Assembly (NCBI GenBank): GCA_022559985.1
Contig: JAFJTR010000016.1
Coordinates: 62,001-126,000 of the forward strand
DNA: 64,000 nucleotides
Source: Parastagonospora avenae f. sp. tritici 18332-5
Taxonomy: Eukaryota > Ascomycota > Dothideomycetes > Pleosporales > Phaeosphaeriaceae
Direction of reading: 5' to 3'
Below, in pieces: positions 1-12,120 of the stretch. A program made the translations under genes and the position numbers. The notes beneath the pieces were generated by a model. The model made no database searches. It was not told the DNA's origin and saw nothing but the letters and a program-made list of their open reading frames with translations. Every line of letters begins with the position of its first letter. Within the stretch, counting starts at the first letter, position 1.

Positions 1-1911
1 AGGGCTCTAGAGAGCATTCCGCGGGAAAACGAGTGCCGTTCGGCCTTTCGACCGAGGGGAAGGGGTTGTTGAGTGGCCGTGATACATTGTTATCCCTCAT
101 GTAATTTCATTCCAGAAGTGAGGGCGCGAGCTGGAAGTCAGGTCACTGGTTCTATGGGAACTTGTGAGGTTTCCCAGGCGATGCGTAGGAGGATACTGCA
201 CAATGCGCGAGAGTTACGATGGTGTCGTTGTCGAGGAGATCTCGTGGCTTCCGAAGGGGTCTACGCGCGAAAGCTGCGCGCTACGACGAATTACATAATG
301 TTCGATCGACTTTACCGCCCACCCAACAGCTCCGCCATCCTGCTTTGCCTCTCTTATACCTCGACTACGATTAGCAACAAACGATGGCCGCAGGAGTATG
401 CAGACGCCTGAGTAGCTTTTTCCGATCTACAAGCGCGTACGCTCGCGCCTCACCCGCGTTGGCGCCCTCCTGACAGCGGCTCAACTGTCGGGCGTACTTC
501 GCGGCTGCCACCCCACATCCGAAGTTTCTATGCTTCGACGGCCCTAACGACGCGCTTTTGATAATATGGAAAGTTACACCTGGAGCGCAATGATTTCTCC
601 GCCGCCATGTACACATGTGGGTGTCAGTGATACGGTGTCACCACGATACCTGGCCGTCTCTACAGAAGCGCGTCCAATCAGCACACTGGGGCTACAAGCA
701 GCTGCTGCAGTCCAGGACAGAAGAGAGAAATTACAAGGGTTCTCTCAAGGATCATGGATGGTAATCCATTCGCATTGATGCAGACGCACCACAATCGGGT
801 TGGGCCTCTTTTTGGTAAGAAACCGACCGATCTTGATACGTTCACCGGTGCCAGCAAGCAAGAAGTTACTATGGATAGGTCAGCCTGATCAGGCGCGTCT
901 GAGCCAGATGCAGCTGCATACAGTAAGGCTCTGTGGGCTTTGCCGGGCCATTGACCCTCAACGAACGAGTGGTCCTTGTGCTCCTCAGGCTCAGGCACTT
1001 GAACTCATCGTTGGTGCGAACCGGACGCTTGGTATGGAGGGCTAGCTGAAATCCTCGAGTCCAGTAGATTACGCTCAAGACCATCGCTCGCAATAACCTG
1101 GACATTCCTTCGCTGAAGTTGAGCGGAGAAATGGTTCACAGCCCATCTTGCTAAGCTCATTGGGTAGGCAGCTCAGCCAATGAGCAAAGGACGTACCACT
1201 TTCCCCGGCCTTCTGACTTGTGGGACCGGACAGCTGAACGCTACCGATCAAGGAACTAACAGACGTTGATCCATGTACCGGTTCAGAAACGGTTGGCGTT
1301 ATCAAGCTTCTAGCCGCTGCTCTCTTCGAAGTTGCGGCGCAGCTGCAGCAAGTCTAGCCAACCAATAAGCTTTTCGGTTAAGCGCTCTGTTCCTTCACCC
1401 TTCGTCTGACATGAGGCGAATCGAACCATTTTACCGTCGCGATGGACACGGGAAACGCCTGATGGGTTTTAGACGCGTTCACTCGAATGGCGCGAGGATG
1501 CGTAACCACCACATCGGCAATAATCGACGAGTGTTGCTGGCATGGTCCCCATACCGCTTGATGCTGCTATGCGGCGCGGGTGAAGCGTGTATGGTGCGTT
1601 CATATATCGAACATGTCGGCTGCAGGCAGAGGTGGTACAATCTTCTGCCTTCATTATCGGGTTTGCAGAGTTGGGGGCGCAGTCGTTCCTTCATTTCTCT
1701 TGTTTGTCGCACCCCGCTTGCTGACAGCGCTGCCTGATTAATAGTCTCCTTTCGCTTCTTTTGTCCTCTCCAGTCGCACATTTGTTCCGTCTCATCACAA
1801 ATAAACGCTGCAATCAAGTAGCGACTTGGCTCACTTCCACACCAAATACAGCCAGTCTGATACCAAGCACGACGCGCCCATCCCGGCGCGGCTGAGATCA
1901 CAAGCGCCACC
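1..1911. other. Left-end stretch without a supported gene
   Basis: Open frames here are short, overlap on both strands and have no recognisable domain or start context. The last part, just before 1912, is the 5' flank of the Pro/Ser-rich gene, which begins with a strong CACCATG start context. No repeat or RNA gene was seen. Confidence 0.5.
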
Positions 1912-2661
1912 ATGACCACTCTCGCTGTCCCAGGTGCTGCCACAATCGATAGGAGACCCCTTTCTAACCATGGATTACCGAGGCCTCCTCGCGTCTCATC
2001 ACCCAACCAGCCTCATCGCTTCACAGGACGCCATCTCTCTATACAAGAGGAAACCTCTGACTGCACAAGTCCAAGAACACCAGGCTTGATGTCTCCCCCA
2101 ATGTCGGCCCGGAGCTTCGGCACCTTCATCGATTCGGAACCGTCCACACCAGCGTATTCCCCACGTATGGACTATGACTGGGACAAGTCAAGCACAATAC
2201 TTCTCAGACCAATGTCTTCCAGTTCAGAGCCATCCAGTCCAACGGAACCTGTTTGGGATATGATCAAGCCGGTGGAAGTCACCCAGCAAGCCTCGATCCC
2301 TTTGAGAACACATTATAAAGAGCATGACGCCATCATGAGGGACATGCCTCCACCAGCTCCAGGACCTCCCCGGCTAGCATCACCCCCGCCAAAGAGCGTC
2401 AGAAGACCTTCACAGCCGCGCACGGTGATACCAGTCGAGGTGTACCGCCCACCTCCCAGGCAGAACGACAACGAAGAGAGCAAAGAAGTCGAGGAGCCGG
2501 TAGAGCAGCCGACACCCAACAGCACGGCACCGTTCAGTAAGATTACCTCGAGGATGAAGATGATGCTTCGGCGAAGGAGCACGACGGACAAGAAGAAAGA
2601 GAAGAAGAAGGAGAAAGACTACTACGATCCCGTGGAGGATGTACATTGGTCAGAGATGTGA
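1912..2661 (+). CDS. Pro/Ser-rich protein of unknown function, basic C-terminus
   Basis: A single-exon gene encoding 249 residues; function not recognised. The start is well supported because the ATG lies in a CACCATG context. The first 200 residues are rich in Pro and Ser with several SSP/TPxY-like short motifs, so this part is probably disordered and a candidate for phosphorylation. The C-terminal 45 residues are different: a strongly basic stretch (SRMKMMLRRRSTTDKKKEKK) is followed by an acidic, aromatic end (DYYDPVEDVHWSEM). That sharp change, with a tidy conserved-looking terminus, suggests a real protein with a short interaction motif at its end. Antisense frames over the same region are shadows. 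Codon use looks like that of neighbouring genes. A nuclear or membrane-proximal adaptor is possible, but nothing in the sequence fixes a role. Confidence 0.7.
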   Translation: MTTLAVPGAATIDRRPLSNHGLPRPPRVSSPNQPHRFTGRHLSIQEETSDCTSPRTPGLMSPPMSARSFGTFIDSEPSTPAYSPRMDYDWDKSSTILLRPMSSSSEPSSPTEPVWDMIKPVEVTQQASIPLRTHYKEHDAIMRDMPPPAPGPPRLASPPPKSVRRPSQPRTVIPVEVYRPPPRQNDNEESKEVEEPVEQPTPNSTAPFSKITSRMKMMLRRRSTTDKKKEKKKEKDYYDPVEDVHWSEM

Positions 2662-3492
2662 TTGCAATGTGAGCATCAGCAAAGGTGCTGCTGCTCCCGC
2701 ATGGCATCTGAGCGGGATCGATGATTCAAGGAGGAACACTATGGAGGTATCTATCTTTACTGTTATGACTTTGAAGGTCTTGGCTACAGTCCGGCCATAT
2801 GCGTTGGACAGAACCTTGTCACTGGAGTACTTTGCTTTATGGAAAATGGCGTTGGGAACTACTTTCATCACTCTTTCGTCTCTCTTTGTCTTGGGTTGAA
2901 GGCGAATTGTGCCATCCATGTCTACGGATATTGTGAAATTGGACTTATGATACAACGGCGTTTGGACGGACAGTTTTCGAAAGGTAGCTGGCAGCTATGC
3001 GATACTCACAGTTCATTTGTTCTTCTGAGTCAGGGATGATAGTATGGTAACTTGATTGCTCATCGGGCACGACCTCATCAACGTAATATCCAATACTAGC
3101 GCTTACTAAACTCAATCTTCGCACACAGTTGCTACCTGGATTGCCCGGGATAAAATTTCACATTTCTATACCGCACGTTTACGCATGTAACGGAACGTGG
3201 TTGCTTCTTTGTGAGGACATCCGCGTTCCTTTCTGCTGAAGTCACATGCAGTGACAGAGAAACACCAAGGATGATGAGAGCTCTCCGGAAGGTGCTAAGG
3301 CTCAGAATCTTGGTAGAAAGAGGGGTCTACCGAGTGCGTCTCCTTTCGAGTAACACGATGAGGCCCACTCAGTTCGTCGCACGTGATTGGTGGAGCCACG
3401 ACAGACTAGCGCATGGCCTAAGCACCCAGGTCAAGTTCAGGGTATTCGCGCCGAACATTGCTCTTGCATCGCGTAAGCATCCCAACTTCGCA
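2662..3492. other. Intergenic, 5' side of the PP2C gene
   Basis: No independent gene is supported. The reading frame of the downstream phosphatase stays open upstream to 3211, with in-frame ATGs at 3211 and 3358, so part of this stretch could be coding if a longer N-terminus is used. I prefer 3493 because it begins a typical mitochondrial presequence. Confidence 0.45.
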
Positions 3493-5371
3493 ATGCTGAG
3501 GTCCGTCATACGGCGAGGGGCCGCGCTGCATGTTGCGCCTGCAACGCGCCCATCAAGTACCGCCTCCGCTGGAACACATACCATCCTGCGGCAGCGTGCA
3601 GCGCGTGTTAAGAACACTTCGGGATGGCTCACGCCGGCCTCTCAGTCACGTGTACTGTCTTCACTCGCGCGCAAATCATCTCGCGCTACCGAGAATCTTT
3701 CGAAGACTAGTGAGCATGTGTACGGCAATGCTTTGGCTGCTCGTCATCTCCAGTCAGCGTTTCCCAAGAAAACGGTCATTTCCCTTCTCGTAATCAGCGG
3801 CCTGATATACTACTTTGTCGACGTGGAAGACCTGGACTGGACCGACGATGTACTTCTCAGCTTTCAAGAGGATGGATCACATGCTACGCCTGTGCATTTC
3901 AACGAAACCAAGGATGACCTCGACCACTATCTGCAGGTGAGTCTTTGTGGCCCACACATTGGAACTGCGGCCACAGCACCGCATGACAATGCTGCAGATC
4001 ACTAACAGGAAACAGTTCCACGTCATAGACCCAGCTGCAGCGCTCAAGGATCCTGACATAGCCAAGTTTCTGAGCTCGCAATTTGAAAAGCTTGCGTTTG
4101 GATGGAAGATGAGCGAAGACGACGCGAAAGCAGATAGACTCCCGGTCACCCATGGATGCCGGTTTAGAAGTAACGAGCCTTGTGAGGACTTCTTTTCGTT
4201 GGGAACTAGCCCCGGACCAGGAGAGGAGCCTTGGAACTATTGGAGTATATTCGATGGCCATGCCGGGCGGCACTGTGCAAATGTCCTGCAATGGACCTTG
4301 GTTCCGCAGCTTTCTTCAGCGTTACTTGGCTTGCCTGCAAACTCCTCATCGCCTGAGATCGAGAGCACTATTAAGCGAACCTTTTTACGGCTCGACAAGA
4401 ACATCATGGACACTGCGCAAACAGCTGCTAATTGGTTCCCTGCTGCTAATGCAGCTGCGATCAATGCCCTGGCGCCTGCCTTGTCAGGATCTTGCGCTCT
4501 ACTTGCAGCATTCGACCCCAAAAATGATACTCTCCGTGTCGCCTGTGTAGGCGACAGTCGCGCCGTGTTGGGTCGCTGGGACCCATCGACCAGATCCTAC
4601 ACCAGCATTCCTCTCTCAATCGATCAGACTGGCTTCAACGAGAAAGAAGTTGCGCGCCTTGCGCAGGATCATCCTGACGAACCAGATATCATCGACCCCA
4701 AGTCCGGCCGCCTGTTAGGCCTCGCAGTCACACGTGCCTTTGGCGATCACCGCTGGAAATGGGACAACGACTTCGTCACCAAGATGAAGTACAAATTCTG
4801 GGGAACTTCGCCGCGACCAGGCAGCAAGACCCCGCCATACCTCACTGCGGAGCCGGAAATAACTGAAACTGAGATTGTTCGTGTCGAGTCTGGGACTGGA
4901 GGCAAGAGCGATTTCATGATCATGGCCTCAGACGGACTCTGGGATCGCATTTCCTCCGAACACGCAGTCGAATGCGTTCAGCGCTGGCTCGAAGCCAAAT
5001 CTCGCGGCGGCGGCTCCGTGACCAAAGACCCGCGCTTGATCGAGAGCCCACCACGCTTCCCAACAAATTTCACGACACTAGAAGATGGTATTGAAGTCGA
5101 CCCCGAGAATGGGTTGGAAGTCGACTGGAAAGCGACGCCGGAGTTCTTTGCAATTGAAGATGACAATGCGGCGGTGTGTTTAGCGCGGAACGCGATGGGT
5201 GGCACGAGGAGGGGGTTGTTTACGGGGATTTTGAGTTTGCCGAGTCCGATGTGTAGGAATGCAGTGGATGATACAACAATTATGGTGGTGTTTTTCGACA
5301 AGGTTGAGGAGCACGAGAAGGCGGAGAAGCGCGTGGAGAAGGGGAAGAAGAGTTGGTGGAAGCCATGGTAG
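3493..5371 (+). CDS. PTC5: Mitochondrial PP2C-type protein phosphatase (PTC5-like)
   Basis: Two exons, 3493-3936 and 4016-5371, with a 79-nt intron (GTGAGT donor, CTAAC branch, AACAG acceptor), giving 599 residues, near the usual length of fungal PTC5-type proteins. Residues 1-60 are rich in Arg, Ser and Ala with no acidic residues, as in a mitochondrial presequence, and a hydrophobic segment lies at about 94-108 (VISLLVISGLIYYFV). The PP2C domain follows: FDGHAG at about 227-232 supplies the metal-binding Asp and Gly, CVGDSRAVLG at about 325, GLAVTRAFGDHRWKW at about 383, MASDGLWD at about 451 and the final Asp in AVDDTT. All key metal ligands seem present. In yeast, PTC5 dephosphorylates the pyruvate dehydrogenase E1 alpha subunit in mitochondria, so the same role is inferred. 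In-frame ATGs at 3211 and 3358 would lengthen the N-terminus. Confidence 0.88.
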
Positions 5372-6727
5372 AGCGGCAGTCGGACTGAAGGATGCGACAA
5401 TATAGGCTTGAGGTGTTGAAAAGCTGGCGCGTTTCTCGGGATTTAAGACTTTAGGGTTACAGCAAAATACATCGATTATCGGTGCAAAAATTTTATTATT
5501 ACTGAGGCTACATGAGCGGGAAGGTGTGTTAGTGGGTGTGCTTGCCTCGCCAATATAAAGTGAGGAAGTCGCGACGCGCACGCGCGTCGATGGATTATGA
5601 AATCTGTGGACTTCCCTTCTAAGTACTATTCTACCCCCGACTTCTCCTAGCATGCGACATATAGCAATGAGAAACGCGCATCACTGGCTTCGCAAACGAG
5701 CCGGTAGGGGTGTCGTCATCGTCACCTAGCAACAACATGTTCCCCAGAGGCAGAAGCAATCTCATCCGAGAAGCCCCTAGGGAGCGAAAACCAAAACGTC
5801 TTCGTCATGAGACGGGTGCTTCGTGAAGATCAATATCGGTGGGGCGTTTAGTGCAAGGCCTGGATGACAGCAAAGGCGAACGGTGGGCTGGTGTGCTCAA
5901 ATGCAACGCTTCACATTGCAGGCATCATCTCAGCCCTCGCACATGCGACGCAAGGCACACACGTCTCGCAACGGGCGCAGGACCGACTGCGGCGGATGCA
6001 CGGCGGAGAGTGCATGTCTGCTGCGCGATGCTGCGTCTTTTGGAAACAGATTGACAGAGTTTCGGCGGTCAGAGCAGAGGGGTAGGGGTTCTGATGAGAC
6101 TGCTGCCCCGGAACCAGGGAAAGGGAGGCATCGCCTCCAAGGTGAAGCGCTACCGGCACGCGAATTAAACCAACCACGGAACGACACACGGACGCAAAAC
6201 GATGCGCGAGAGCAGCTGCAAGAGCACGCCGCACTCGAAACGAGATGCAAAGTGATGATTTTGGCACGTTCGGACAGCAACATTTGAACAGAGATGCTGT
6301 CATGGTACCGCATTGAGTTTAGCGCGTGTTGCAGCAAAGGTATTATCACCGCCGTCCGCTTTCTGGAAAGTCAGAGTTAGCGATGGGGCAATGCATCTGG
6401 GCAAGCATGAGGGCGGGCTTCGGGCCATCACGCCCACCCGCTTGACGCACCAGCTGGCTCCCTTCCCAAGCCCTCAGACTTGTCTTCGCATCCTCACCGC
6501 AGCCATCCACCACGCGCACGACGGCTGAGAACAGCTCTCGCAGACTACCTCGTCGACGCAGCCTCTCCGCGCCGCCCGCCCATCAAGACGCTTGCGCCAG
6601 CTGACACGACCTCCCTACCAGACAGAAAGCCTCCTCCCCCAGCTGCACCCGCGTTGCCGCTGCACCCGCTGCGCATCACCACCACGCATCGCGACCATCG
6701 CGTCGACGATCCGCTTCGGTCGCGAAA
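5372..6727. other. Intergenic between PP2C and Ies4-like genes
   Basis: About 1.35 kb without a supported gene. Several overlapping frames on both strands (5839-6350) have no domain and no splice signals that join them into a protein. The last 200 bases are pyrimidine/CCACC-rich and probably form the 5' leader of the 6728 gene. Confidence 0.5.
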
Positions 6728-7465
6728 ATGTCCGCAAAGACTAATAAGACAAAGACTGTCGTCCTCAAACTTTCATCAAAGGCACTAGAGGCATTCCCAC
6801 ACGAGCCTGCTACGGCAGTCGCGAGCCCAGCACCCAAACCTACTTCATCCCCCAACACGCCTGCTGCCCCCCAGATCATCGAGCCCTCAGCCGACACTCC
6901 CGCCGACGCCTCCACCCCAATGAACGGAACCAACACGCCCTCGTCGCTGGCACCACCCACTACCGGGCCAAAGCGGAAGGGCCCAGCGCCCAAGAAGCGT
7001 GGCATCGCTGCTGTCGATGGCGCGACCAGCGCACCAAAGGCTCGCGGCAAGCCTGGCCCTAAGACCAAGAAGCAGAAGTTGGGCGACATGATCAACGATC
7101 CCAACTCCACCACACCGTTCGCAGTCCCCGCGCCCGCGCAGAAGCTGGGTCCCAAGGCAAATGCTGGTGCTATCAACGCCAACCTGCGCAGTCTCGACCG
7201 CACCGGCAAGTTCAAGGTCCGGAAATGGCAGAAGACGGGCTTCAGGATCCGGACCTTCACGGGCTCTGTCGTCGAACTGCCCTCTTGGAAGGCGTCACAG
7301 CGCGCGGCTGCTTTCTCAGAGGACGTCAAGAGCGACTCAACTGGATCGAGCGATACCAAGATCAAGGACGAGAGCAGTGCTGTGAGCGACAAGAGCGGTC
7401 TCACGCCAGCACCACCGGCGATAGATGCCCTCGCGAGTTCACCGGCGCCTGTCGCTGCGAGTTAG
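6728..7465 (+). CDS. IES4: Probable INO80 chromatin-remodelling complex subunit, Ies4-like
   Basis: Single exon, 245 residues. The N-terminus (KTKTVVLKLSSKALEAFP at about 8-25) resembles the start of fungal Ies4 proteins, where a short basic segment is followed by a VxLKL motif. The middle is Pro/Ala/Thr-rich and carries two AT-hook-like basic patches, KRKGPAPKKRG (about 80-90) and ARGKPGPKTKKQK (about 105-118). A conserved-looking block, TGKFKVRKWQKTGFRIRTFT, lies at about 159-178. Ies4 is a small, poorly conserved subunit of the nuclear INO80 complex, which slides nucleosomes and takes part in checkpoint signalling. The assignment rests on remembered features of the family and not on an alignment, so another small basic nuclear protein is possible. 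The start is the first ATG of the frame and no intron is needed. Confidence 0.6.
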   Translation: MSAKTNKTKTVVLKLSSKALEAFPHEPATAVASPAPKPTSSPNTPAAPQIIEPSADTPADASTPMNGTNTPSSLAPPTTGPKRKGPAPKKRGIAAVDGATSAPKARGKPGPKTKKQKLGDMINDPNSTTPFAVPAPAQKLGPKANAGAINANLRSLDRTGKFKVRKWQKTGFRIRTFTGSVVELPSWKASQRAAAFSEDVKSDSTGSSDTKIKDESSAVSDKSGLTPAPPAIDALASSPAPVAAS

Positions 7466-8611
7466 ACAACAAGCCATCACATCAACATGTTGAGCCACTT
7501 CTTTTGGCTTCGGCTTTGAGCTACCTTTTGTCACTCATTTGGGCTCAACGGGGTCGAAATCTCGCGTTTTTGGGCTCTCGTCTCTTTGTCCTTTGATAGC
7601 CTGCGTCTCTCCTGCCACCGTATACAGGCAACGAACGCGTCTTGCTGCTGCGTGGTATCCCAGGCATGGCGTACCCGCTGCGATGCTCGTCTACTTCTCC
7701 ACTTGTATTCTCACGTCTGCATTTTCTCATTGCAGCATTTTTGGAGTTTTATGGGCGCGTTGCATATCTATTTGAAAAGCGATGGGGCTTTCGGCGTCTG
7801 GATATGCGATAGGGATGGATCTAGGATAGCGTACAGCGCGTAGCTGTGGGCAGAGGTATGAGTACTCCGCAGGAGCTCTCTGCAGATTCAGGGCATGAAG
7901 GGCAGGGAAAGCTGGATTAGAGTAGCAACTACCACAGCCATACCGTTCAGATCAAGAGTCATGCATGATCATGTGCGCAGTGATATTTCCACGTTGGCGT
8001 GGGCGGTGAAGCACGCGCGGGCGGAAGATGAAGGCAACTGTCTGCTCAGAAGTGGCATGTAGTTCTAATTTGAAGACGAAAGTGTCTTGTAACCACGGTG
8101 CTGGCCATAGTCGAACTCATAAGCAATACTGAGACTGAGTAAAGTCACGACGTGATGCGAGCAATGCACATGATGGCGTGCGTTATCTCGAGATAGCCCT
8201 GTCCCCGCAGTAGCTCCCCGGTCGGCGCTCGGTCTAACATGCACCTCACCCAAGACACCGTCACTCGTCATTGCCGTCTTCCCCAGCGCTTTCAAGAACC
8301 CCAAACGATGATAGTGCAAGGAGCTGCTGCCACGCATATTCCAGCGTGCTGCCAAGTCTAGTCTTGTGAACTGCACCACTTCTGCGTTCGCGACTGGCAT
8401 CTCTGGCTCTTGACGTCTCGGGTGCTCGACATATCGCCGCGTCCGACACCACCTTCACGCGCCTTCGCTTTCGTTTGAGTGCCAGGAATACGCAGCTTCC
8501 AGGCACCACTCCTCCCTCTGCCACTCGCTCCCTGGACTCGCCTACGCCACAGCCGCGATCGCTCCAAACCTCGTCGCTCGTGCCTCTTCCATCCAACACG
8601 ACACCTCCGCC
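7466..8611. other. Intergenic between Ies4-like and RanBPM-like genes
   Basis: About 1.15 kb. Short overlapping frames only. The segment before 8612 is CT-rich with a CCGCCATG start context for the downstream gene. I see no RNA gene or repeat. Confidence 0.5.
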
Positions 8612-10790
8612 ATGTACAATCAACGCCGCTCCTCATACGCCGCGGTCGCGAGCGGCAGCACCGGAAGCAACCCATCCCACCCCACGCCGACGCGATCAGG
8701 TGCCTTTTCACACCTTCTCAACAGCACCAGCGCGACCGGCCAAAACGTGAGCCACCACCGCCTCTCCCGCTCGATTGATGCCGAGGGCCACCACAGCAGC
8801 ATGTCGACAAGCTGGACAAAGCCTTCCTACTCGGGACAGCCTGGGTACTGGCAGGGACTCGGAGGGACAGTGCAGGATATACCGCCGTTCTTTGTACCGT
8901 CGTACCTGCGAGGATCGAAGCACGCCGAGCGGCTGCAGGAGATACACAAGGCAAAGCTGGCATCTCAGCGAGATCACAAATCTACGCACCCGTCGAATGC
9001 GGCGTCATTATCGACCAGCGCAAGCAGTCTCAACCTGCACAAGATGGTGCCATCCTACCGAGGCTTGGCCCATGAGATCATTGAACGCGCCCCCGTCTTT
9101 GACGACGAACCCGCACCCTGGCCGACGAGGTGGAATGAAGGAGACAAGTTTGCTCAGCTTGATATCGAGGAGAACGGGAGGCAGGCCAGGTTTTCTGGGT
9201 CGCAGAAGACGCACGACGAGGCGGCGGCGGTGCGAGCGGACTTTCCTATGCCTCGGCAGTGCGGGATATATTACTACGAAGTTACAGTCATTTCTAAGGG
9301 AAGGGAGGGGTTAGTTCACCACATTGGAGCAGTGAAAAGAAGCTAACGTTGTGCAGTAGGATGATAGGAGTCGGCTTTTCGGGCGCGAAGGTCGCGCTGA
9401 GCAGGATACCGGGCTGGGAACCAGACTCGTTTGCGTATCACGGCGACGACGGGCAGATCTTCAGCAACACCACGTCAGGAAAGGAGTATGGGCAGAAATT
9501 CGGCACGCTGGATGTCATCGGATGCGGTATCAACTTCCGGACCAACACCGCCTTCTTCACGAAGAACGGTCTATTTATCAGTACGTGCGTGTGTTCTTTG
9601 GAAAGTCCCTGGCGCTAACATGGACAGATACTGCTTTCAGAGACCTCAAGAAGGATGTACCATACTATCCGACAGTGGGCATGAAGAAACCTGGCGAGAC
9701 TCTGCGCGCAAACTTCGGTCAGGATCCCTTCGCTTTCGACATTGACAAAATGGTGGCGAACGAGAAGGCTGCAATACAGGCGGAGATCGCGCGCACGCCT
9801 GTGTCAAACGAGACAGACATGATACACAATCTCATTGGGCAATATCTGGCACACGACGGCTATGTCGAGACGGCGCGAGCTTTCCGCGAGGAGATAGTCG
9901 AGGAAGCGAGGGCTCTGGCAAATGACGAGAATGGAAACGTTTCATACGGAGAGCACGTTGAGGACTTGGACGCGCTGAATCGTCAGAGTAGGTTTATGGT
10001 GGCCACTTCTGGTAGTACATGCTAACTCGTACAGAAATCCGCACAGCCATTCTCGAAGGAGACATCGACAAGGCACTCAAGCACACCACAGCCTATTACC
10101 CTTTGGTACTCCGCGAAAACGAGAATATTTACTTCAAGCTACGGTGTCGGAAGTTCATAGAGATGATCCGGCATTGCAACGAGCTGAACGCGCAATGTCA
10201 ACCAGTGCCAACACCAGTATCCAAACGGTCCACTGCCTCGACTCAGAACAAGCGAAATTCCACAGCGACGGACGAATACGACTTTGAAATGGAGCTAGAC
10301 GAACAGTTAGGTGTACACAATCCAGCACCAAGCTGGGATGATAAAGAAGACAACGAGGAGCTTGATGACGAGGACGACATGGAAGACAAGGAGATCAAGC
10401 GCGACCAAATGACCCACGACATGCTCAAATACGGCATGGAACTGCAAGCCGAATTTGCCAACGACCCACGACGAGAAGTCAAGCGCGCCCTAGAAGACAC
10501 ATTTGCGCTGATAGCGTACGAGCGCCCAACAGACAGCGCATTAGCACCACTGCTCGAAACTGCTGGAAGAGTGCCTGTGGCAGAAGAGCTCAACAGCGCC
10601 ATTCTAGGTAAGCATCATTCCTGCCCACTTGGTGGTGTGTAGTACTAATGATTTCGCAGTAAGCCTCGGCAAATCCTCCTCCGCTGCCCTCGAGCGCGTC
10701 GTCCAACAAACTGAAGCCCTCGTCAACGAACTCGCCGACGACGGCGGCAGCGGCGCGTTCATTCATGTCCGCAGAGACTTCTTGCAATAG
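8612..10790 (+). CDS. RanBPM/Gid1-type protein (SPRY, LisH, CTLH, CRA)
   Basis: Five exons: 8612-9309, 9360-9580, 9628-9987, 10035-10607 and 10660-10790, with introns of 50, 47, 47 and 52 nt, joining in frame to 660 residues. The first 190 residues are Ser-rich and probably disordered. A SPRY domain follows (about 195-330), with YYYEVTVISKGREG joined to MIGVGFSG over intron 1 and PGWEPDSFAYHGDDG behind it. The LisH motif is IHNLIGQYLAHDGYVETARAF in exon 3 (around 360-385). CTLH and CRA parts follow (IRTAILEGDIDKALKH, YFKLRCRKFIEMIRH), split by an acidic insert (LDDEDDMEDKE) in exon 4. The order matches RanBP9/10 and yeast Gid1/Vid30, the substrate-receptor-binding subunit of the GID/CTLH ubiquitin ligase that degrades gluconeogenic enzymes when glucose returns; that role is inferred. 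At intron 1 the acceptor may be CAG (9356) or TAG (9359); the latter fits the family best. Confidence 0.9.
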
Positions 10791-11742
10791 CATTCTTCTA
10801 GGGCTCTGCGCGGCGCGAGCGCGCTGGACGTCACGAAGAGCTTGGAGGTGAAGCGGTGTTGGACTTATGGTGGGTTTCGCGCGCCGTATAGGGCGAGGAT
10901 GTGTCGTGTGGTGTTGGGGAAGATTGTGGAATAGCTCGCAGAAGAAGGTTTTATTGTTCATTGCATTTGCATATCTGGAGCGTTTTCTTTTCCAGGGCGG
11001 TGGCGTTTGATCGGGTGTATCTGGGATGGATGGTTTGTGTGCACGGATTGTATGCATGGATGGATGGATGGGATTGGGTGGCGATGGAGACGGAGAGGAT
11101 TAGACATACTTACTCTACTCTTATCGATTGGCATTATATCCTGGATGAATGAGTGTGCTTTGGTGAATGCAGAGTGAGTAGCGTAACCTTGCCATGTTGG
11201 ATGCTGAGAGAGGAGCACACGAGATGATGGTGCGGCTCTCCATGCAATCCAACCTTGATAGCAAGAGTTAAAAATGATTTAATCATTGCTCATCCTCACG
11301 CCCAAAGCGCAGAAGCAAAACAAATATAGCATTACTACTCATACACAGTTGTGCAGCTGTTATGCCAACCAGCGTCACTTTTATGCACTAAGGCGCACCG
11401 CACCGCACCGCACGACACCCACACTTCGCGTCTCCTAAATCATACAAGCTTCGCCCCGACCCACCCTAACAAGCTTAATTTCCTCACCGGAGACACATCC
11501 CGCTCACTGCTTCAACCTCAGGACTAGGACGCAGCTCTTCATCAATTCGACACAACCTCGTTGCACAGCCACAACTTGACGTTGTCCCCCGGTGCCTCGG
11601 CGCTACTCTCAAGTTAATCACAAGAAGTCGGAATCGCACGGAAACACAACCACAACAACAATCATCAAAGCAAACTCCCAAACCCTTTCTCCGCCTTGCA
11701 CCAAATCACAACATCTCTCTACTTTCTTAAACATAGTTACCA
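10791..11742. other. Intergenic after the RanBPM-like gene
   Basis: About 950 bases with no supported gene. It holds GATGGATG-like runs near 11050 and a short CACCG tandem repeat at 11395-11414. The last 150 bases are AC-rich and likely the leader of the 11743 gene. Confidence 0.5.
11395..11414. repeat. CACCG pentanucleotide microsatellite
   Basis: About four imperfect tandem copies of CACCG in the intergenic stretch. This is read directly from the sequence; no function is implied. Confidence 0.7.
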
Positions 11743-12120
11743 ATGGCGCTCCTAACATCCTGCTTCGGCGCGAAATCTAAACCCCAACCTCAACCCCAAC
11801 CCTCTGCCCCTTCCAATCCCACAGAGCCCAAGAAACTCGAGCGCAGAGGCACGGCGTACGATCAGCAACTCGACGCCAAAGACGCGCGAGAGGCGAAGAT
11901 GAACAAGGGGAAGAAGGGGAAAGTGGTGCAGAGGCCGCCTGTGCCGGAATTGCCGAGAAAGGAGGAGGGTAGGGCAGAGAAGGAGGAGAAGAAGGGGGAT
12001 GGGACGGAGGCAGTGGGTGCTGGTGGTGCGGGCGTGGATGCAAGTTCGGGGACGGGGGGGACGATGGGGATGGGGTTTAATGCGGCGATTGTTGGGGGGG
12101 CGGTGGGGGGTGTGCATTAG
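11743..12120 (+). CDS. Small basic protein with MALLxxCFGxK start
   Basis: Single exon, 125 residues, function not recognised. The N-terminus MALLTSCFGAKSK is close to that of the 13806 gene (MGLFSRCFGKKAK), suggesting a small family with a shared anchor-like start that includes Cys7 and nearby lysines. Residues 15-30 are a Pro/Gln repeat; the middle is highly charged (KMNKGKKGKVV, then RKEEGRAEKEEKKG), and the C-terminal third is Gly/Ala-rich, ending in a mildly hydrophobic GFNAAIVGGAVGGVH. Cys7 beside basic residues could be palmitoylated, placing the protein at a membrane; this is inference. The start is the first ATG after a long AC-rich leader. The gene could be lineage-restricted. Confidence 0.55.
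   Translation: MALLTSCFGAKSKPQPQPQPSAPSNPTEPKKLERRGTAYDQQLDAKDAREAKMNKGKKGKVVQRPPVPELPRKEEGRAEKEEKKGDGTEAVGAGGAGVDASSGTGGTMGMGFNAAIVGGAVGGVH

Noticed and set aside
1479..2006. 175-codon minus-strand open frame near the left end
   Set aside because: It overlaps the start and promoter of the 1912 gene, has no domain, and its composition is not protein-like.
5180..5653. 157-codon minus-strand frame
   Set aside because: Antisense to the conserved C-terminus of the PP2C phosphatase.
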